Notes: generated by a model from the letters alone, not told the origin. DNA of 64,000 nucleotides from an uncultured Coriobacteriaceae bacterium (GCA_902778135.1 CACYWP010000003.1:148476-212475); one strand, 5' to 3'. Shown: positions 8,479 to 18,298, numbered from the stretch's first letter. Translations and numbers: made by a program.

Positions 8479-11400
8479 TCAGTCCATCTGGGGAAGGTGG
8501 TCGCAATCGAAGGCGTAGCGCACCACGACCGGACCGCCAGTGCCGTCGTCCACCTCGACGCAGCAGAAGGCGCACTCCACCCCATCGAAGCCCTGGTCCA
8601 TCAGCACCCAGGCGTAGAAGTTGGCCTGCATGCGGTGGCGGTCCTCGATCTGCTGGAACGTGAGGCCGACGTCGCCCGTCTTGTAGTCCACGACCAACGC
8701 ATGGCGTGCGCCACGGTCGCAGGCCAGGAGGTCGATGGCGCCCTCGACGTAGCGGCCGTAGCGCGACTCGACCTGGACGAAGAAGGGCACCTCTGCGCGG
8801 ACCAGCTGGTAGGACAGGGCCTCGCGACGCAGGTCGCTGGTCTCCCAGCGGCCAATCGCCTCCTTCAGGCGCTGGCGCTGGCGAGCGGAGAGATGCCAGG
8901 TGCGCGCGAGCGCCTCCCGTCTCTGGGGATCGTGGTCACGCCCCGTCTCGACCATGGTCTGGGCAAGCTCGTGGAAGGCCGAGCCCAGGTTGGTGGCCTT
9001 GTCCGCGTCGTCGGTATAGGCGGAGCCTTCCGCCTCCGCCTCGGTCTGGGCCCTCGGAGGCGTGGGCGGCTGCTTTGCTGGGATGGGAGCGGTCTGCCCG
9101 GATGCGGCCTGCTGTCCGGACGATGCCCGCTGACCCATCAGGGCATGCGCGGACGAGTAGCTGAACACGTCCTCGCGCGGCCGCCATCCCCTCGATTCCA
9201 TCGGGGGACGCACCGTCTCGTAGAGGCCAAACGGCTCGTAAGCGGCATCTGCCCCCTCGATGGCCTCCGAAACCCCCAATCGTGGCACGGCGGAGACCGC
9301 ATCGGGCAGCTGGCCGTCAAAGCCTGCCAGCGTACCAGCGCTGTCGGCATCCCATGGCTCGTCCTTGCCCCTGCCGCGCTTGGCAAGGCGGATGACACGC
9401 GCGACCCCCGGCGCCTGCTCGGTCGCCGTGCGCACCGTACGCCATCCCCCGGCATCGTCCTGCACGCGCGCCTCGCACTCGATGGGCCGTGACGGGGTCA
9501 CCGCTATCTCATGCTCCCCCGCCTCCAGTTCGCCCAGCTCGTCGAACGCGCCTAGGAAATCCAGCGCCAGCGACGACTGGTGGGCCTCGGTGCCCGAGAC
9601 GGGCACCCCGACCACCAACGCCTCCTCGGCACGCGTCAGCGCGACGTAGAGCAGGCGGGCCTTCTCGGCCAACGAGGCCGAGGCCTCCTGCTGCTCGAGG
9701 TAGAGCGACCAGTCGGAGACCGAATGGCACTCCCCCTGCTCCGTCGGCACCTCGACCAGCTTGCGGTGGGTGGAGAGGTTTTGGCCTTCGGCCCTGGGTG
9801 CCACGCAGACGCGACACGTGCCGTCCTTCCGGCCGAGCGAGAGCTTGCCCCTCGTGTTGGGGTTGCCCCAGCATTCCGCGACGGCGCAGACCGCGAACTG
9901 AAGGCCCTTCGACCCGTGGATGGTCATGACCTGGACCGCGTCGACGCGGTCTCCCACGAGGTTCTTTGGCGTCAGCTTGGCCGCCTCAAGCCATCGGTCG
10001 AACTCGTCGGCGGTGCGGGAGGCCCCCAAGCCCAGGTCCTCGGTCAGCTCGCGGATGTAACGAACGGCCGCCAGCACGTTGGCGGCACGCGAGAGGCCGT
10101 CGGTTCCCTCCCGCTCGAGACGCAGCAGCCAGCCGCTCTCCTCCACCACGGCCTGGCAGACGTCCGCCAACTGCCATCTCCCCAGACGCGCGAACGCACG
10201 CGTCAGCACCTCGTGGGCGGCATGCAGGCGCGGCGAGGGCTGCGCATCCCCATGCAGCACCAGCTCCCCCGTGACGAAGCACTGCTCGACCGGACGCTTT
10301 GCCGGGGCGTCCAGCTGCTGCTGGGTGCGCGTCCCCAGCTGGCAGAAGTCATCGGCATCCAGGCGGAACATCTCGCTGGACAGCAGGCGGAACAGTCCCG
10401 TCTCGGTGTCGTGGGGGTTGGCCAGCGTATGCAGCAGGGCCTGTACCACGCCGACCTCGGGCGTGGACGAGAAGGACGAGCCCCCGGTGACGACCGCGGC
10501 CAGCCCACGGGAGCGCATTGCGTCCAGGTAGAGGCCCACGCGGCTCGTCGTACCCAGGAGCAGGGCCATGCTGCCGACCGGCTGCCCCATGCGCCGGTAG
10601 TCCGCCAGGCGGTCGGCGAGCTGGGCGGCGAGCGTCGCCGACATCAGCTCGGCATTGCCACCCCGCACCACCTCCAGCCGTATGCGCGGAGGCTCGTGCC
10701 CCGACTCGTCGCGCGCGACGTACGAGCCGTGACGGCCCGCATCGCCCGCCAGCTTGAGGAAGTCCCCCAGCATCTGGGCGTCGCCGCACACGCGCTCCAC
10801 CAGCGCCAGCACATGGTGGTCGCTGCGGTAGTTGACGTCCATGGCCACGTGCTGCGAGGCGGGCAGCGAGCGTCCGCGCGCACGGAAGACCTCGACGTCG
10901 CCGCCTCGGAAGCGATAGATGGACTGTTGGGCGTCGCCGACCGTGGTCAGGTGGCAGGCGTCCTCGCCCGACAGCAGGGAGATCAGGCGCAGCTGCTTGT
11001 CGTCGGTATCCTGGAACTCGTCGATCATCACGAGGCGGAAGCGTCCGGCGTAGTCGCGGGCAACCTCGGGATTGCCCTCGACGGCCTGCAGCGCGAATGC
11101 GATCAGGTCGTCGTTGTCCAGATACGAATGCTCGTGCTTCAGCTCGCCATAGCGCGCGTCGAAGCGTCGGGCCAGTTCGACCAGCTGGGGGGCCATGCCC
11201 TGGACGCGCTCGTAGTGCGCGCAGACCATCGCCTCGGCCAGCGCCCTCTTGGCATCCTCCTTCAGTGGCTTCAGGTCCGCCTTGCGCAGGTCGGGCACCT
11301 TGACCAGCGGGAGCACCGCGCAGGCGGCCTCCGGGGTACGTGCTCCGGGTGCCAGCTCGAAGTAGGGCTGCAGCGCCGAGAGCGACCCCTCGGCCACCGC

Positions 11401-12099
11401 ACGCTGCTTGTCCGTCAGATTGCATGCCGCTATCGACTCGAGGCAGGAACGCAGCCGCGACATCTCGGAGGGAGTCTCGCCACTGGACGGGCAGACCAGG
11501 TCGTCGAAGCCATGGGGGCACTTCGCCGCCTCGCTGCGCAGGTCGCGCAGCATGCTGACGACCGAGTAGCTGCCAAATGACCCCGCCGACCACAGGGGAT
11601 ACTCGTCGCGCAGGGCGGCATAGGCATCGTCGTGCTGCACCTCGGTCATGACCTCGTCGAGCGCACGTGCCATCAGGGCGTCGGCCACGCTGCCCTCGCA
11701 CATCCGGAACTCGGGGTCGACACCCAGCTCGATGGCGTGGCGCTTGAGGATGCGCGAGCACATGCCGTGGATGGTGGAGATCCAGGCACCATCGACGCGC
11801 AGGGACTGCTCGTACAGCAGCGGGTCGTCCTCCCCGGCCTCGCGCAGGGCCTGGCGCACACGCTCCTTGATCTCCAGCGCTGCGGCATCGGTGAAGGTGA
11901 TGACCAACGCCTCGTCTATGGATGCCAGGTACCGGCCGCCATTGGGGGCAGAGCCCTCGGACAGGGCATGCACGAGGCGTGCCGTCAGGGTGAAGGTCTT
12001 GCCCGAACCAGCCCCCGCGGCCACGAACAGCGGCTCGTCGAGACGGCTGGCAACGGCACGTTGGCCCTCGTTCAGACGTGAGAGATCGATTGCGGCCAT
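8479..12099 (-). CDS. addA: Helicase-nuclease AddA (UvrD-type ATP-dependent helicase with RecB-type nuclease)
   Basis: 1,206 residues. Motif I GAGSGKTFTLT lies near residue 30, the Walker B region MIDEFQDTDDKQ near 352, motif VTGGSSF and the VMTIHGSKGLQF motif follow, and the C-terminal PD-(D/E)XK nuclease shows GAIDLLA then VVDYKTGD near 1136. With AddB it processes double-strand breaks for RecA loading. The ATG is fused to the addB stop (TAATG at 12099), which implies translational coupling. A linker rich in Gln, Ala and Pro (about 970-1020) precedes the nuclease domain. Confidence 0.93.
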   Translation of the reverse strand: MAAIDLSRLNEGQRAVASRLDEPLFVAAGAGSGKTFTLTARLVHALSEGSAPNGGRYLASIDEALVITFTDAAALEIKERVRQALREAGEDDPLLYEQSLRVDGAWISTIHGMCSRILKRHAIELGVDPEFRMCEGSVADALMARALDEVMTEVQHDDAYAALRDEYPLWSAGSFGSYSVVSMLRDLRSEAAKCPHGFDDLVCPSSGETPSEMSRLRSCLESIAACNLTDKQRAVAEGSLSALQPYFELAPGARTPEAACAVLPLVKVPDLRKADLKPLKEDAKRALAEAMVCAHYERVQGMAPQLVELARRFDARYGELKHEHSYLDNDDLIAFALQAVEGNPEVARDYAGRFRLVMIDEFQDTDDKQLRLISLLSGEDACHLTTVGDAQQSIYRFRGGDVEVFRARGRSLPASQHVAMDVNYRSDHHVLALVERVCGDAQMLGDFLKLAGDAGRHGSYVARDESGHEPPRIRLEVVRGGNAELMSATLAAQLADRLADYRRMGQPVGSMALLLGTTSRVGLYLDAMRSRGLAAVVTGGSSFSSTPEVGVVQALLHTLANPHDTETGLFRLLSSEMFRLDADDFCQLGTRTQQQLDAPAKRPVEQCFVTGELVLHGDAQPSPRLHAAHEVLTRAFARLGRWQLADVCQAVVEESGWLLRLEREGTDGLSRAANVLAAVRYIRELTEDLGLGASRTADEFDRWLEAAKLTPKNLVGDRVDAVQVMTIHGSKGLQFAVCAVAECWGNPNTRGKLSLGRKDGTCRVCVAPRAEGQNLSTHRKLVEVPTEQGECHSVSDWSLYLEQQEASASLAEKARLLYVALTRAEEALVVGVPVSGTEAHQSSLALDFLGAFDELGELEAGEHEIAVTPSRPIECEARVQDDAGGWRTVRTATEQAPGVARVIRLAKRGRGKDEPWDADSAGTLAGFDGQLPDAVSAVPRLGVSEAIEGADAAYEPFGLYETVRPPMESRGWRPREDVFSYSSAHALMGQRASSGQQAASGQTAPIPAKQPPTPPRAQTEAEAEGSAYTDDADKATNLGSAFHELAQTMVETGRDHDPQRREALARTWHLSARQRQRLKEAIGRWETSDLRREALSYQLVRAEVPFFVQVESRYGRYVEGAIDLLACDRGARHALVVDYKTGDVGLTFQQIEDRHRMQANFYAWVLMDQGFDGVECAFCCVEVDDGTGGPVVVRYAFDCDHLPQMD

Positions 12100-15000
12100 T
12101 ACTTCGCCACCCTTCGCTCGCATTGCATCACCGGGCAGAAGTCGCAGGACAGGCTGTCGCGCGGCCGCGCCTCGATGTCTCCCGCCAGCATCTGGCGCAC
12201 CTGCCGGGCGACCAGCTCCTCGGTCCGGTCGAGCAGGTCCTCCATGCCCGAAGCCCCCTCGGACGTGCGCGGGACGCTGACCCTGGGCAGGCGCCGGGAG
12301 CTGAGGTGCCCGAAGACCTGGTCGACCACGTTCTCGTCGGCGGCGCCTGCCAGCGCGTGGGGGCTCTTGGTGCTGAGGTAGACCGTACCGGCCAGCCGCA
12401 GACGCCCGGCGAAGGCGCGTCGCACGACCTGGGCATAGATCAGCGACTGCACGCGATGGGGCAGCTGCTCGCCCTCGAGCACCCCCGGCTGGAGGGCGTC
12501 GTAGTCCGCCGCAAATCCAAAGGGGCTCTTGTGCTTGTAGTCGATGATGACAGCCATGCCATGTGGGTTGACGTCGATGCGGTCGACCGTCCCGGTGAAA
12601 TAGGCGCCCGCATACTCGACGAGGTCGCCGTGGCGTCCGAAGCTCCACTCGAACAGGCGCGGCTCGAAGCCGGCGAGGATGCGTGTCTGGTATTCCAGGG
12701 AGGAGAGCAGGTCCTGGCGCAGGCGGTCCTCCTGGGAGCGGTCGGAGGAGTCGTGAGCCACCAGCAGCTGCTGGGCCTGACGCGGACGGCGCACCATGTA
12801 CATGTGCTGCTGGTGCAGGTCGAACTCCAGGTCGAGCACCGTGCGGGCGGCATCGAGGTTCGACGCGTCGATGCGCGAGCCCGGAACGGAACGCACCGGA
12901 TCGGACTCGATCTGGGCGAGCAGCTCGTCGCACGCGAGGCCGGTGCCCTGCGCCTCCAACGCCCGCACCAGCAGCTCGCGATGGGTCACCTCCAGCACGC
13001 GATGGGCGAAGGTGCCCATCTCCATGCCCGTGTGCCCCGCATCGACGGTACCCAGGCGCAGCCTGCGCAGGCTGAACCACTTGTAGGGGCAATCGAGGTA
13101 GGTCTCGATCTGGGATGCGGACAGGACGGGCTTGCCATCAGGCAGGCGGTCGGAACCTTCCTGGGGGACGAAGACGAGCGAGCGGACCGCATCGGTCAGG
13201 CGACCCGCGGGAGCGGGGTCGTCAGACAGCGTCCGCCGGGGCCACTGGCCGTCAGCCGCGAGATTCTGCGCGAGCAGGGTCTCGGGTCGCTGGGTCACCG
13301 GCAGAGCCATGTCCGAAGGCGACGCCGAAGGGGCGATGCCATAGGCGGTCAACAGCTCCGACAGCATGACCGAGGGATAGGTGACCTCGGAGTCTCCGTC
13401 GTGCAGGGCACGTTCCAGAACCAGGCGCCTGCGCGGGACGGCCACCAGCGCCCGGAACGCCGTCCGGGCCTGCGCCATCGGGTCGGCGGGCGGCTCGACG
13501 CACAGCTGCTCGAGCAGCGCCGGCAGCAACCCGTCACCCGCCGATATCGGGGACTCCGCCGTCGTCAGGCCACAGACGGCCAGGGCATCGACCGAGCCAG
13601 GGGCCAGCGAGGCCGCCTCGCGAGGGGACATGACGCGCACCATGACGCCATCGTCTGTCCCCAACAGCTCCTGCCGGCCAACCACCGTCACGCCACGTGC
13701 CGCCCACTCGCAGACCTCCACCAGCTCCCGGAGGCTGACGGAGCCCTCGACGCTGGGGTCCGCGGTGACGCCAAGCTCGCGCAGCGTCCCCGCAACCTGC
13801 AGTATCGCCTGGAGCACCGCGGGCTCCTCGCCCGCTGGGAGCACCCCGGAGACACCCTTCCCATCCTGCGCATCGGATGCCTGGTCGCCCGGGAGGACAT
13901 AGGGCTGCAGCAGCTTCGAGGCAGCCGTCCCGATGCGCCCGCGCAGCAGCTCGGCCGTCGCACGAGCCACCGAGGCGGAGCAGTCCCGCTCCGACTGCAG
14001 CATCTCCAGCAGGCGGGCGGGCGTCAGCAGGCGGTTGCCGCGCCACAGGGCGTCATCCCACCAGCCTTTCGTCACGCCTGCATGCGCGATGTCAGACAGC
14101 AGGAAGTCCGTCAGCTCGCGCGGCGGCCACCAGCTCATGTCACCCAGCTGGAGCACCTTGCCCTCCAGCCCGTCGACGGGCTCGGGCCAGGTGTCGGCCA
14201 GCTGGGCCAGCCGGGCCACCGTGCGTGCATAGGCGAAGAAGGCCTGTGCGGACGGGCAGTCGAGCAGGGCCTTGGACCATTGCAGGCGGCAGGACACGCC
14301 ACGCTGGGCCAGCTTGGGCACCAGCTCGCGACGGGCGCGGGCGATGTCGGGAACCGCCACGACCACCGACAGGCGCTCCCGTGCCAGACGCTCGACGCGC
14401 TGGGCGACCAGCTCCGCCTCGGCGACGGGCCCCGACGCCAACAGCAGCTCCACCGGTCCCTGGGGGTCGGGCGTCACGGTCTCTCCCGTGAAGAGGACAT
14501 CCAGAAGACGCGAGAGGTGGGGATCGCGCGCCACGTCCTGCGCCGGGCAGGCACCATCGGGGTCCCCGGCAACCACGCCGAGGCCCTCCATCAGCTGGCG
14601 CGCCTGGCTGGCAGCCGGGCCATCGCAGACCGGGACGACGACCCGCACCTGCGTCAGCTTGCCGAGGGCAACCAGCAGCTCCCGCTCCGTCCGGCGCATC
14701 GCATCAAAGCCGGCGGCAACCACGGGGGCGACGCCTGCCCCGGCATCCGCCATCGCGCGCACCGCCTGCACCGAGGCCTGCGCCGCCGTGATGTAGCCGC
14801 GCCGACCCAGCAGCGTCCCCAGCGCCCCGGCCAGGCCCATGAGGCAGGTCTCCGCATGTGTCAGACCCGCGGTGGCGCATGCCTCGTGGTCGACCGCGCC
14901 GTCCGCATCGACCGGCAGCCATGGCTGCGCCTGTCCCACCAGCTGGGCCAGCACATGGACCGCCCCCACGGACAGCTCGATCGGGCCCAGGCTCTCGGAG

Positions 15001-15296
15001 TCGGCCTGTTGCATGACCTCGCGCGCAAGCACCGTCATCGCCACGTCGTCCGCGATGGTGCGCCCGTCGCCCCACACCTCCCAGCGCTCCCTCACCCAGG
15101 CGGCGGGCGTGGTCGTCGTCACCGCCATCGCCAGACCCGGCAGCCGGGCCAGGCCACGCTGGGCGTCGAGCGCCTGCGCGAAGGACGGCACCAGCAGGAC
15201 GGCCGAGCCACCTGCGTCGATGCCCGCACGCAGCGCGTCGGTCACGGCATCGCACATCAGGTGCTCTTCGGTTGTCTGAATCACAGAAAGGGCCAT
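12099..15296 (-). CDS. addB: AddB-like PD-(D/E)XK nuclease/inactivated helicase subunit
   Basis: 1,065 residues. The C-terminal nuclease carries TGTVDRIDV and IIDYKHKS near residue 917. Four cysteines for an AddB-type Fe-S clasp are visible: one in YLDCPYKW near 735 and three in SCDFCPVMQC at the C-terminus. The N-terminal helicase-like part lacks a recognisable Walker A sequence: where GxGxGKS is expected the protein reads GSAVLLVPSF, so it is probably a RexB-like, ATPase-dead partner. ATG at 15296 with a GGGGG Shine-Dalgarno was preferred to the longer in-frame extension. It is the first gene of the addBA operon. Confidence 0.85.
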   Translation of the reverse strand: MALSVIQTTEEHLMCDAVTDALRAGIDAGGSAVLLVPSFAQALDAQRGLARLPGLAMAVTTTTPAAWVRERWEVWGDGRTIADDVAMTVLAREVMQQADSESLGPIELSVGAVHVLAQLVGQAQPWLPVDADGAVDHEACATAGLTHAETCLMGLAGALGTLLGRRGYITAAQASVQAVRAMADAGAGVAPVVAAGFDAMRRTERELLVALGKLTQVRVVVPVCDGPAASQARQLMEGLGVVAGDPDGACPAQDVARDPHLSRLLDVLFTGETVTPDPQGPVELLLASGPVAEAELVAQRVERLARERLSVVVAVPDIARARRELVPKLAQRGVSCRLQWSKALLDCPSAQAFFAYARTVARLAQLADTWPEPVDGLEGKVLQLGDMSWWPPRELTDFLLSDIAHAGVTKGWWDDALWRGNRLLTPARLLEMLQSERDCSASVARATAELLRGRIGTAASKLLQPYVLPGDQASDAQDGKGVSGVLPAGEEPAVLQAILQVAGTLRELGVTADPSVEGSVSLRELVEVCEWAARGVTVVGRQELLGTDDGVMVRVMSPREAASLAPGSVDALAVCGLTTAESPISAGDGLLPALLEQLCVEPPADPMAQARTAFRALVAVPRRRLVLERALHDGDSEVTYPSVMLSELLTAYGIAPSASPSDMALPVTQRPETLLAQNLAADGQWPRRTLSDDPAPAGRLTDAVRSLVFVPQEGSDRLPDGKPVLSASQIETYLDCPYKWFSLRRLRLGTVDAGHTGMEMGTFAHRVLEVTHRELLVRALEAQGTGLACDELLAQIESDPVRSVPGSRIDASNLDAARTVLDLEFDLHQQHMYMVRRPRQAQQLLVAHDSSDRSQEDRLRQDLLSSLEYQTRILAGFEPRLFEWSFGRHGDLVEYAGAYFTGTVDRIDVNPHGMAVIIDYKHKSPFGFAADYDALQPGVLEGEQLPHRVQSLIYAQVVRRAFAGRLRLAGTVYLSTKSPHALAGAADENVVDQVFGHLSSRRLPRVSVPRTSEGASGMEDLLDRTEELVARQVRQMLAGDIEARPRDSLSCDFCPVMQCERRVAK

Positions 15297-15396
15297 GTGT
15301 CCCCCTCGCCTCGCCTCCGGGTGGCATGCGGGACACCGCCCGCATGAGGAAACCATGGTACCAACTCGGGCAGACGGAAATGGACGGGGAAAGGCC

Positions 15397-15687
15397 TCAG
15401 CCGCAATGGGTCCCATCCAGGCGGTCGAGCACGATGCGATAGCCGCCCGCCTCGCCGTTCAGGCACTTGGAGACGCGGCTGACCGTGGTGGACGACGCCC
15501 CGGTGGCACGGGACACCTCCAGATAGGAGGCCCCGTCGCGCAGCATCGTGGCGACCTCCAGACGCTGGGCGAGCTCGATGGTCTCGCGCCTGGTGCACAG
15601 GTCGGCAAGCAGCGCACGCGCCTCGTCGGGCGCCTGCAGCAGGCAGAGTGCCGCGCACAGCCTCTCGAGTGCCTCGTCCTGACCCAT
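15397..15687 (-). CDS. TrpR-like regulator, YerC/YecD family
   Basis: A 96-residue all-helical DNA-binding protein. The helix-turn-helix is clear: VATMLRDGASYLEVSRATGASSTTVSRVSKCL. YerC proteins resemble TrpR but lack known tryptophan binding and are often found near DNA repair or nucleotide genes. Here it lies 100 bp upstream of addB in the same direction, so it might be part of that unit. GAGGGGG precedes the ATG. An inverted repeat at 15728-15747 may be its operator. Confidence 0.85.
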   Translation of the reverse strand: MGQDEALERLCAALCLLQAPDEARALLADLCTRRETIELAQRLEVATMLRDGASYLEVSRATGASSTTVSRVSKCLNGEAGGYRIVLDRLDGTHCG

Positions 15688-15727
15688 CGCGTCCCCCTCG
15701 TCGCCATGCGGATGTTGTCATCGTTGT

Positions 15728-15747
15728 CACTTTACCCTATTAAAGTG
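15728..15747. promoter_or_regulatory. Inverted repeat in the yerC upstream region
   Basis: CACTTTA-N6-TAAAGTG is a perfect 7+7 inverted repeat 40 bp upstream of the YerC start. It overlaps a plus-strand promoter-like pair (TTGTCA 15715-15720, 17 bp, TATTAA 15738-15743). It could bind YerC or another regulator of the divergent promoters. Inferred from sequence only. Confidence 0.45.
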
Positions 15748-15850
15748 CATCGTGCGCCCGCATTTCGCCTTCATGAGACACGCCGACACCTGCGCCTTCG
15801 CCGCGACAGATGCTGAACCTCCCCCCATCGACACCCGTCCGAATGGCCGC

Positions 15851-15904
15851 TTAACCGAAGCTTCATGCGCGGTTCATCCCAGCCACATGCAGAAGGGGTA
15901 CAAA
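15851..15904 (+). promoter_or_regulatory. PhoP-box-like triple repeat plus -10 hexamer
   Basis: TTAACC (15851), TTCATG (15862) and TTCATC (15873) are spaced exactly 11 bp apart, which is the layout of Gram-positive PhoP boxes (TT-A-C repeats with 5-bp spacers). A TACAAA -10-like hexamer follows at 15899-15904, which places the repeats where PhoP normally replaces the -35 element. The downstream gene is the small membrane protein at 15951. Phosphate control is an inference. Confidence 0.4.
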
Positions 15905-15950
15905 GTACAGAGTCGGCACGATGCGCGTGCCCCACGAGAAAGGACGTGCC

Positions 15951-16316
15951 ATGGGCTTCTTCGCCACCTGGCTGGTCACCAGCATCGCGACTGCGGCGGC
16001 CATCGCGTTCGTCCCAGGCATCGAGGCCGTGGGCGGATCCTACATGGGCCCCATCATGTGCGCACTCGTGCTGGCACTGGTCAACGCCATCATCAAGCCG
16101 ATCGCCGAGGTGCTCTCGCTGCCCATCACCATCCTGACGCTGGGCGTCTTCTGCCTGGTCATCAACGCGTTCATGCTCGAGATAGCCGGAAGCCTCTCCG
16201 TCGACCTGTTCGGCTCGGGCATCAGCATCGACTCGTTCGGCTCCGCCATCATCGGCTCGATCGTCATCTCGCTTGCCACGATGGTCATCGGCCCCATCGT
16301 CGGCGACGACGAGTAG
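15951..16316 (+). CDS. Small four-helix membrane protein (phage holin family 4 / YvlD-like)
   Basis: A 121-residue protein with four hydrophobic helices: FFATWLVTSIATAAAIAFV, MGPIMCALVLALVNAIIKP, ILTLGVFCLVINAFMLEIAG, and SAIIGSIVISLATMVIGPIV. Spacing and the NAIIKPIAEVLSLPITILTLG stretch are typical of YvlD/DUF360 membrane proteins, which are chromosomal and not lysis proteins despite the database name. ATG at 15951 has GAAAGGA 7 nt upstream. It converges on the gene ending at 16334. Role unknown, perhaps in envelope stress. Confidence 0.8.
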   Translation: MGFFATWLVTSIATAAAIAFVPGIEAVGGSYMGPIMCALVLALVNAIIKPIAEVLSLPITILTLGVFCLVINAFMLEIAGSLSVDLFGSGISIDSFGSAIIGSIVISLATMVIGPIVGDDE

Positions 16317-16333
16317 GGAGTCGGTCGGCTGGC

Positions 16334-17533
16334 CTAGGGCCGCTTGTTCTGGTGACGCTCCTCGCTCGCCTCCTGGAGGCGGCGACGCGCATCGTCTGCC
16401 GCCTCGAGGGCACCGCGCCGCCACTGGGCCAGCGCCTCGCGCATCGCCCCCACCGACGTGTTGACCATCCGCTCCACCAGCGCCATCGCCAGGTCGCGCG
16501 TCTTGTCGTCGGTCTCGAGCAGCGCGCGCAGCACCTTCTGGCGCCCCTCCGGCGTGGCGGCTATCTCGTCGAACGTGTTGGCCCCACCCGCCTCGAGCGC
16601 ATCGAAGACCTCATCGGTCATGCGCTCTCGCTCGTCCAGCGGCACGCCGGCAGCCCATTCGGCAATGGACTCGTTCAGCACGCGGCAGTCGGGCAGCAGC
16701 TCCGAGGCCTCGGCAAGGCCCGTGGGCAGCATCTGCCAGGTGATCGGGTCATGCTGGCCGATACCGGTGGCGTTGCTGCGCACGATCGTGCACGGATCGT
16801 CGGGGCGCGAGAAGAGCATGCCGATGACGCTGTAGGTGGGCACGACCCGCACCAGGCGGTCGCCAAGGACCTCGCGGCTGTCCGCGCGCATGACATCGGG
16901 GGACATGCCCGGCCCGTCGTTGGTGTAGACGGCCACGATACGCTCGCGCAGGTCCCTCGCACAGGTGACCGACGCGTATTCCGCCAGGTTGCCGCCCTTC
17001 GAGTGGCCTCCGACCAGCACCCGTCGCCCGCGCTCCTGCGCCTGTGCCAGCGCCTGCTCCAGATAGATCCTCGCCTCGCGCTGCGCCTCGGTCACCTCGA
17101 AGCCCAGCATGAAGTTCTCGCGCCAGCCCACCAGCGTCGTGTCGGTCCCGCGAAACGACACGTAGGTCTCTCCAGAGGGCAGGTCGACCTGCAGGGCGGC
17201 GAACTGGAGCGACCGCGACTCGTCGACGATGTCGGCATAGGAGTGAAGCATGGCGCTGCCAAAGCGGCGCGACTGTCCCACCAGCTGGACGAAGCGCGCG
17301 TCCAGCCGTGCGAGGGAGCGCACGAACGGCGCCACGTCATCGCCTGCGCGGTCCAGCAGGCGCTGGCAGGCAAGGGACAGCTTGATGCTCCGGCCCTGCC
17401 GCTCGCCCGCGACGATGCCCGAGAAGTCGAGGTAGGAGAGCGTCGCGAGGATGACGTTGTCCGCGATGTTGAAGGGACGCTCCTCGAAGGAGATGTCGCC
17501 GCGCCACGTCAGGTAGTCATGCATGTTTGCCAT
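16334..17533 (-). CDS. Mbeg1-like (DUF2974) alpha/beta hydrolase
   Basis: 399 residues. The N-terminus (NMHDYLTWRGDISFEERPFN) and the nucleophile elbow GGHSKGGNLAEYA near residue 174 identify the DUF2974/Mbeg1-like lipase family. The FRGTDTTLVGWRENF oxyanion-side motif is also present. The catalytic Ser is seen; Asp and His partners were not assigned. The last 60 residues are charged and likely helical. The lipoprotein gene upstream ends 9 nt before this start, so the two are one operon. Substrate unknown. Confidence 0.8.
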   Translation of the reverse strand: MANMHDYLTWRGDISFEERPFNIADNVILATLSYLDFSGIVAGERQGRSIKLSLACQRLLDRAGDDVAPFVRSLARLDARFVQLVGQSRRFGSAMLHSYADIVDESRSLQFAALQVDLPSGETYVSFRGTDTTLVGWRENFMLGFEVTEAQREARIYLEQALAQAQERGRRVLVGGHSKGGNLAEYASVTCARDLRERIVAVYTNDGPGMSPDVMRADSREVLGDRLVRVVPTYSVIGMLFSRPDDPCTIVRSNATGIGQHDPITWQMLPTGLAEASELLPDCRVLNESIAEWAAGVPLDERERMTDEVFDALEAGGANTFDEIAATPEGRQKVLRALLETDDKTRDLAMALVERMVNTSVGAMREALAQWRRGALEAADDARRRLQEASEERHQNKRP

Positions 17534-17542
17534 GGTCTGCCC

Positions 17543-18151
17543 CTATTCCCCCAACACGGGGTCGTGCAGGACGCACCCGCCATTGGCCCGGAACGTCCCA
17601 TCCTGGTCGTAGTGCGCCCCGCTCGTCTCGCCACTTCCCGAGAAGGTGCCCGAAACCCGCACCCTGCTGCCCGCGACACTGGCGTCACACGCTCCCCCAT
17701 GGAGCAGCTCGCTGACATCGATGCAGGTCACGCCCTTGTGCAGTTCTGGCGAGCCCTCGTTCGGATGGGACGCGTACTCCGCGTCGAAGGGCTCGTCCAG
17801 CACGAGGATGAGACACTCGACGGTTCCCTGGCGTTCGTAGGTCTCGTATGCGAGCGTTCCGGTGACGCTGATCCCGTCCCCCTCCGAGACGGGAAGCGAG
17901 TCGGGCGCGAAGTCGTCCTCTATGACCGTCCCCTCGGGAATCGGGGTGCCATCGAGGGTGGTTCTCAGTCCCGCAGCGCCGTCGGGGTCTTGCGCAGCCC
18001 CCTGTCCCCCATCGTCTTCGGTGGCGAGCTGCCGCACGCCTGCGGCGTCATTGTCCGCATTGCCAATGGGAAGGGATCCGCACGCGGCAAGCGCTCCCGA
18101 CAGCACGGCCGCAAGGACGGCCGATGGCAAGGATGGCACGCAGGGCTTCAT
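17543..18151 (-). CDS. Secreted lipoprotein of unknown function
   Basis: 202 residues with a lipoprotein signal peptide ending in the lipobox LAAC (Cys about 24). An Asp/Gly-rich linker follows, then a domain that repeats the sense of a small beta fold (SVTGTLAYETYERQGTVECL and RVSGTFSGSGETSGAHYDQD). These paired VSGTF/VTGTL strands resemble OB-like domains of exported actinobacterial proteins. It is the first gene of a two-gene operon with the Mbeg1-like hydrolase. GAGAGG lies before the ATG. No family was recognised. Confidence 0.7.
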   Translation of the reverse strand: MKPCVPSLPSAVLAAVLSGALAACGSLPIGNADNDAAGVRQLATEDDGGQGAAQDPDGAAGLRTTLDGTPIPEGTVIEDDFAPDSLPVSEGDGISVTGTLAYETYERQGTVECLILVLDEPFDAEYASHPNEGSPELHKGVTCIDVSELLHGGACDASVAGSRVRVSGTFSGSGETSGAHYDQDGTFRANGGCVLHDPVLGE

Positions 18152-18230
18152 GGCATCAACCTCTCACGGGTGCGGTGGCAGGGACGGCAGGGCGGGCGCA
18201 TGGCATCCGGGGCCGGCGGGACGGTTCGTC

Positions 18231-18270
18231 GAAAAGAGGGAGCCGGACCCAGGGCAGAGTCCGACTCCCT
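18231..18270 (-). terminator. Rho-independent terminator of the alcohol dehydrogenase gene
   Basis: On the minus strand, AGGGAGTCGGACTC pairs with GGGTCCGGCTCCCT and is followed by CTTTTC. Just before it, the 16-bp palindrome GTCGAGACGTCTCGAC (18285-18300) covers the stop codon. Confidence 0.85.
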
Positions 18271-18298
18271 CGCTGGTACACACGTCGAGACGTCTCGA

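Noticed and set aside
15951..16316. A phage holin from a second prophage
   Set aside because: The family name is misleading. The protein is a chromosomal YvlD-like membrane protein and there are no phage genes around it.
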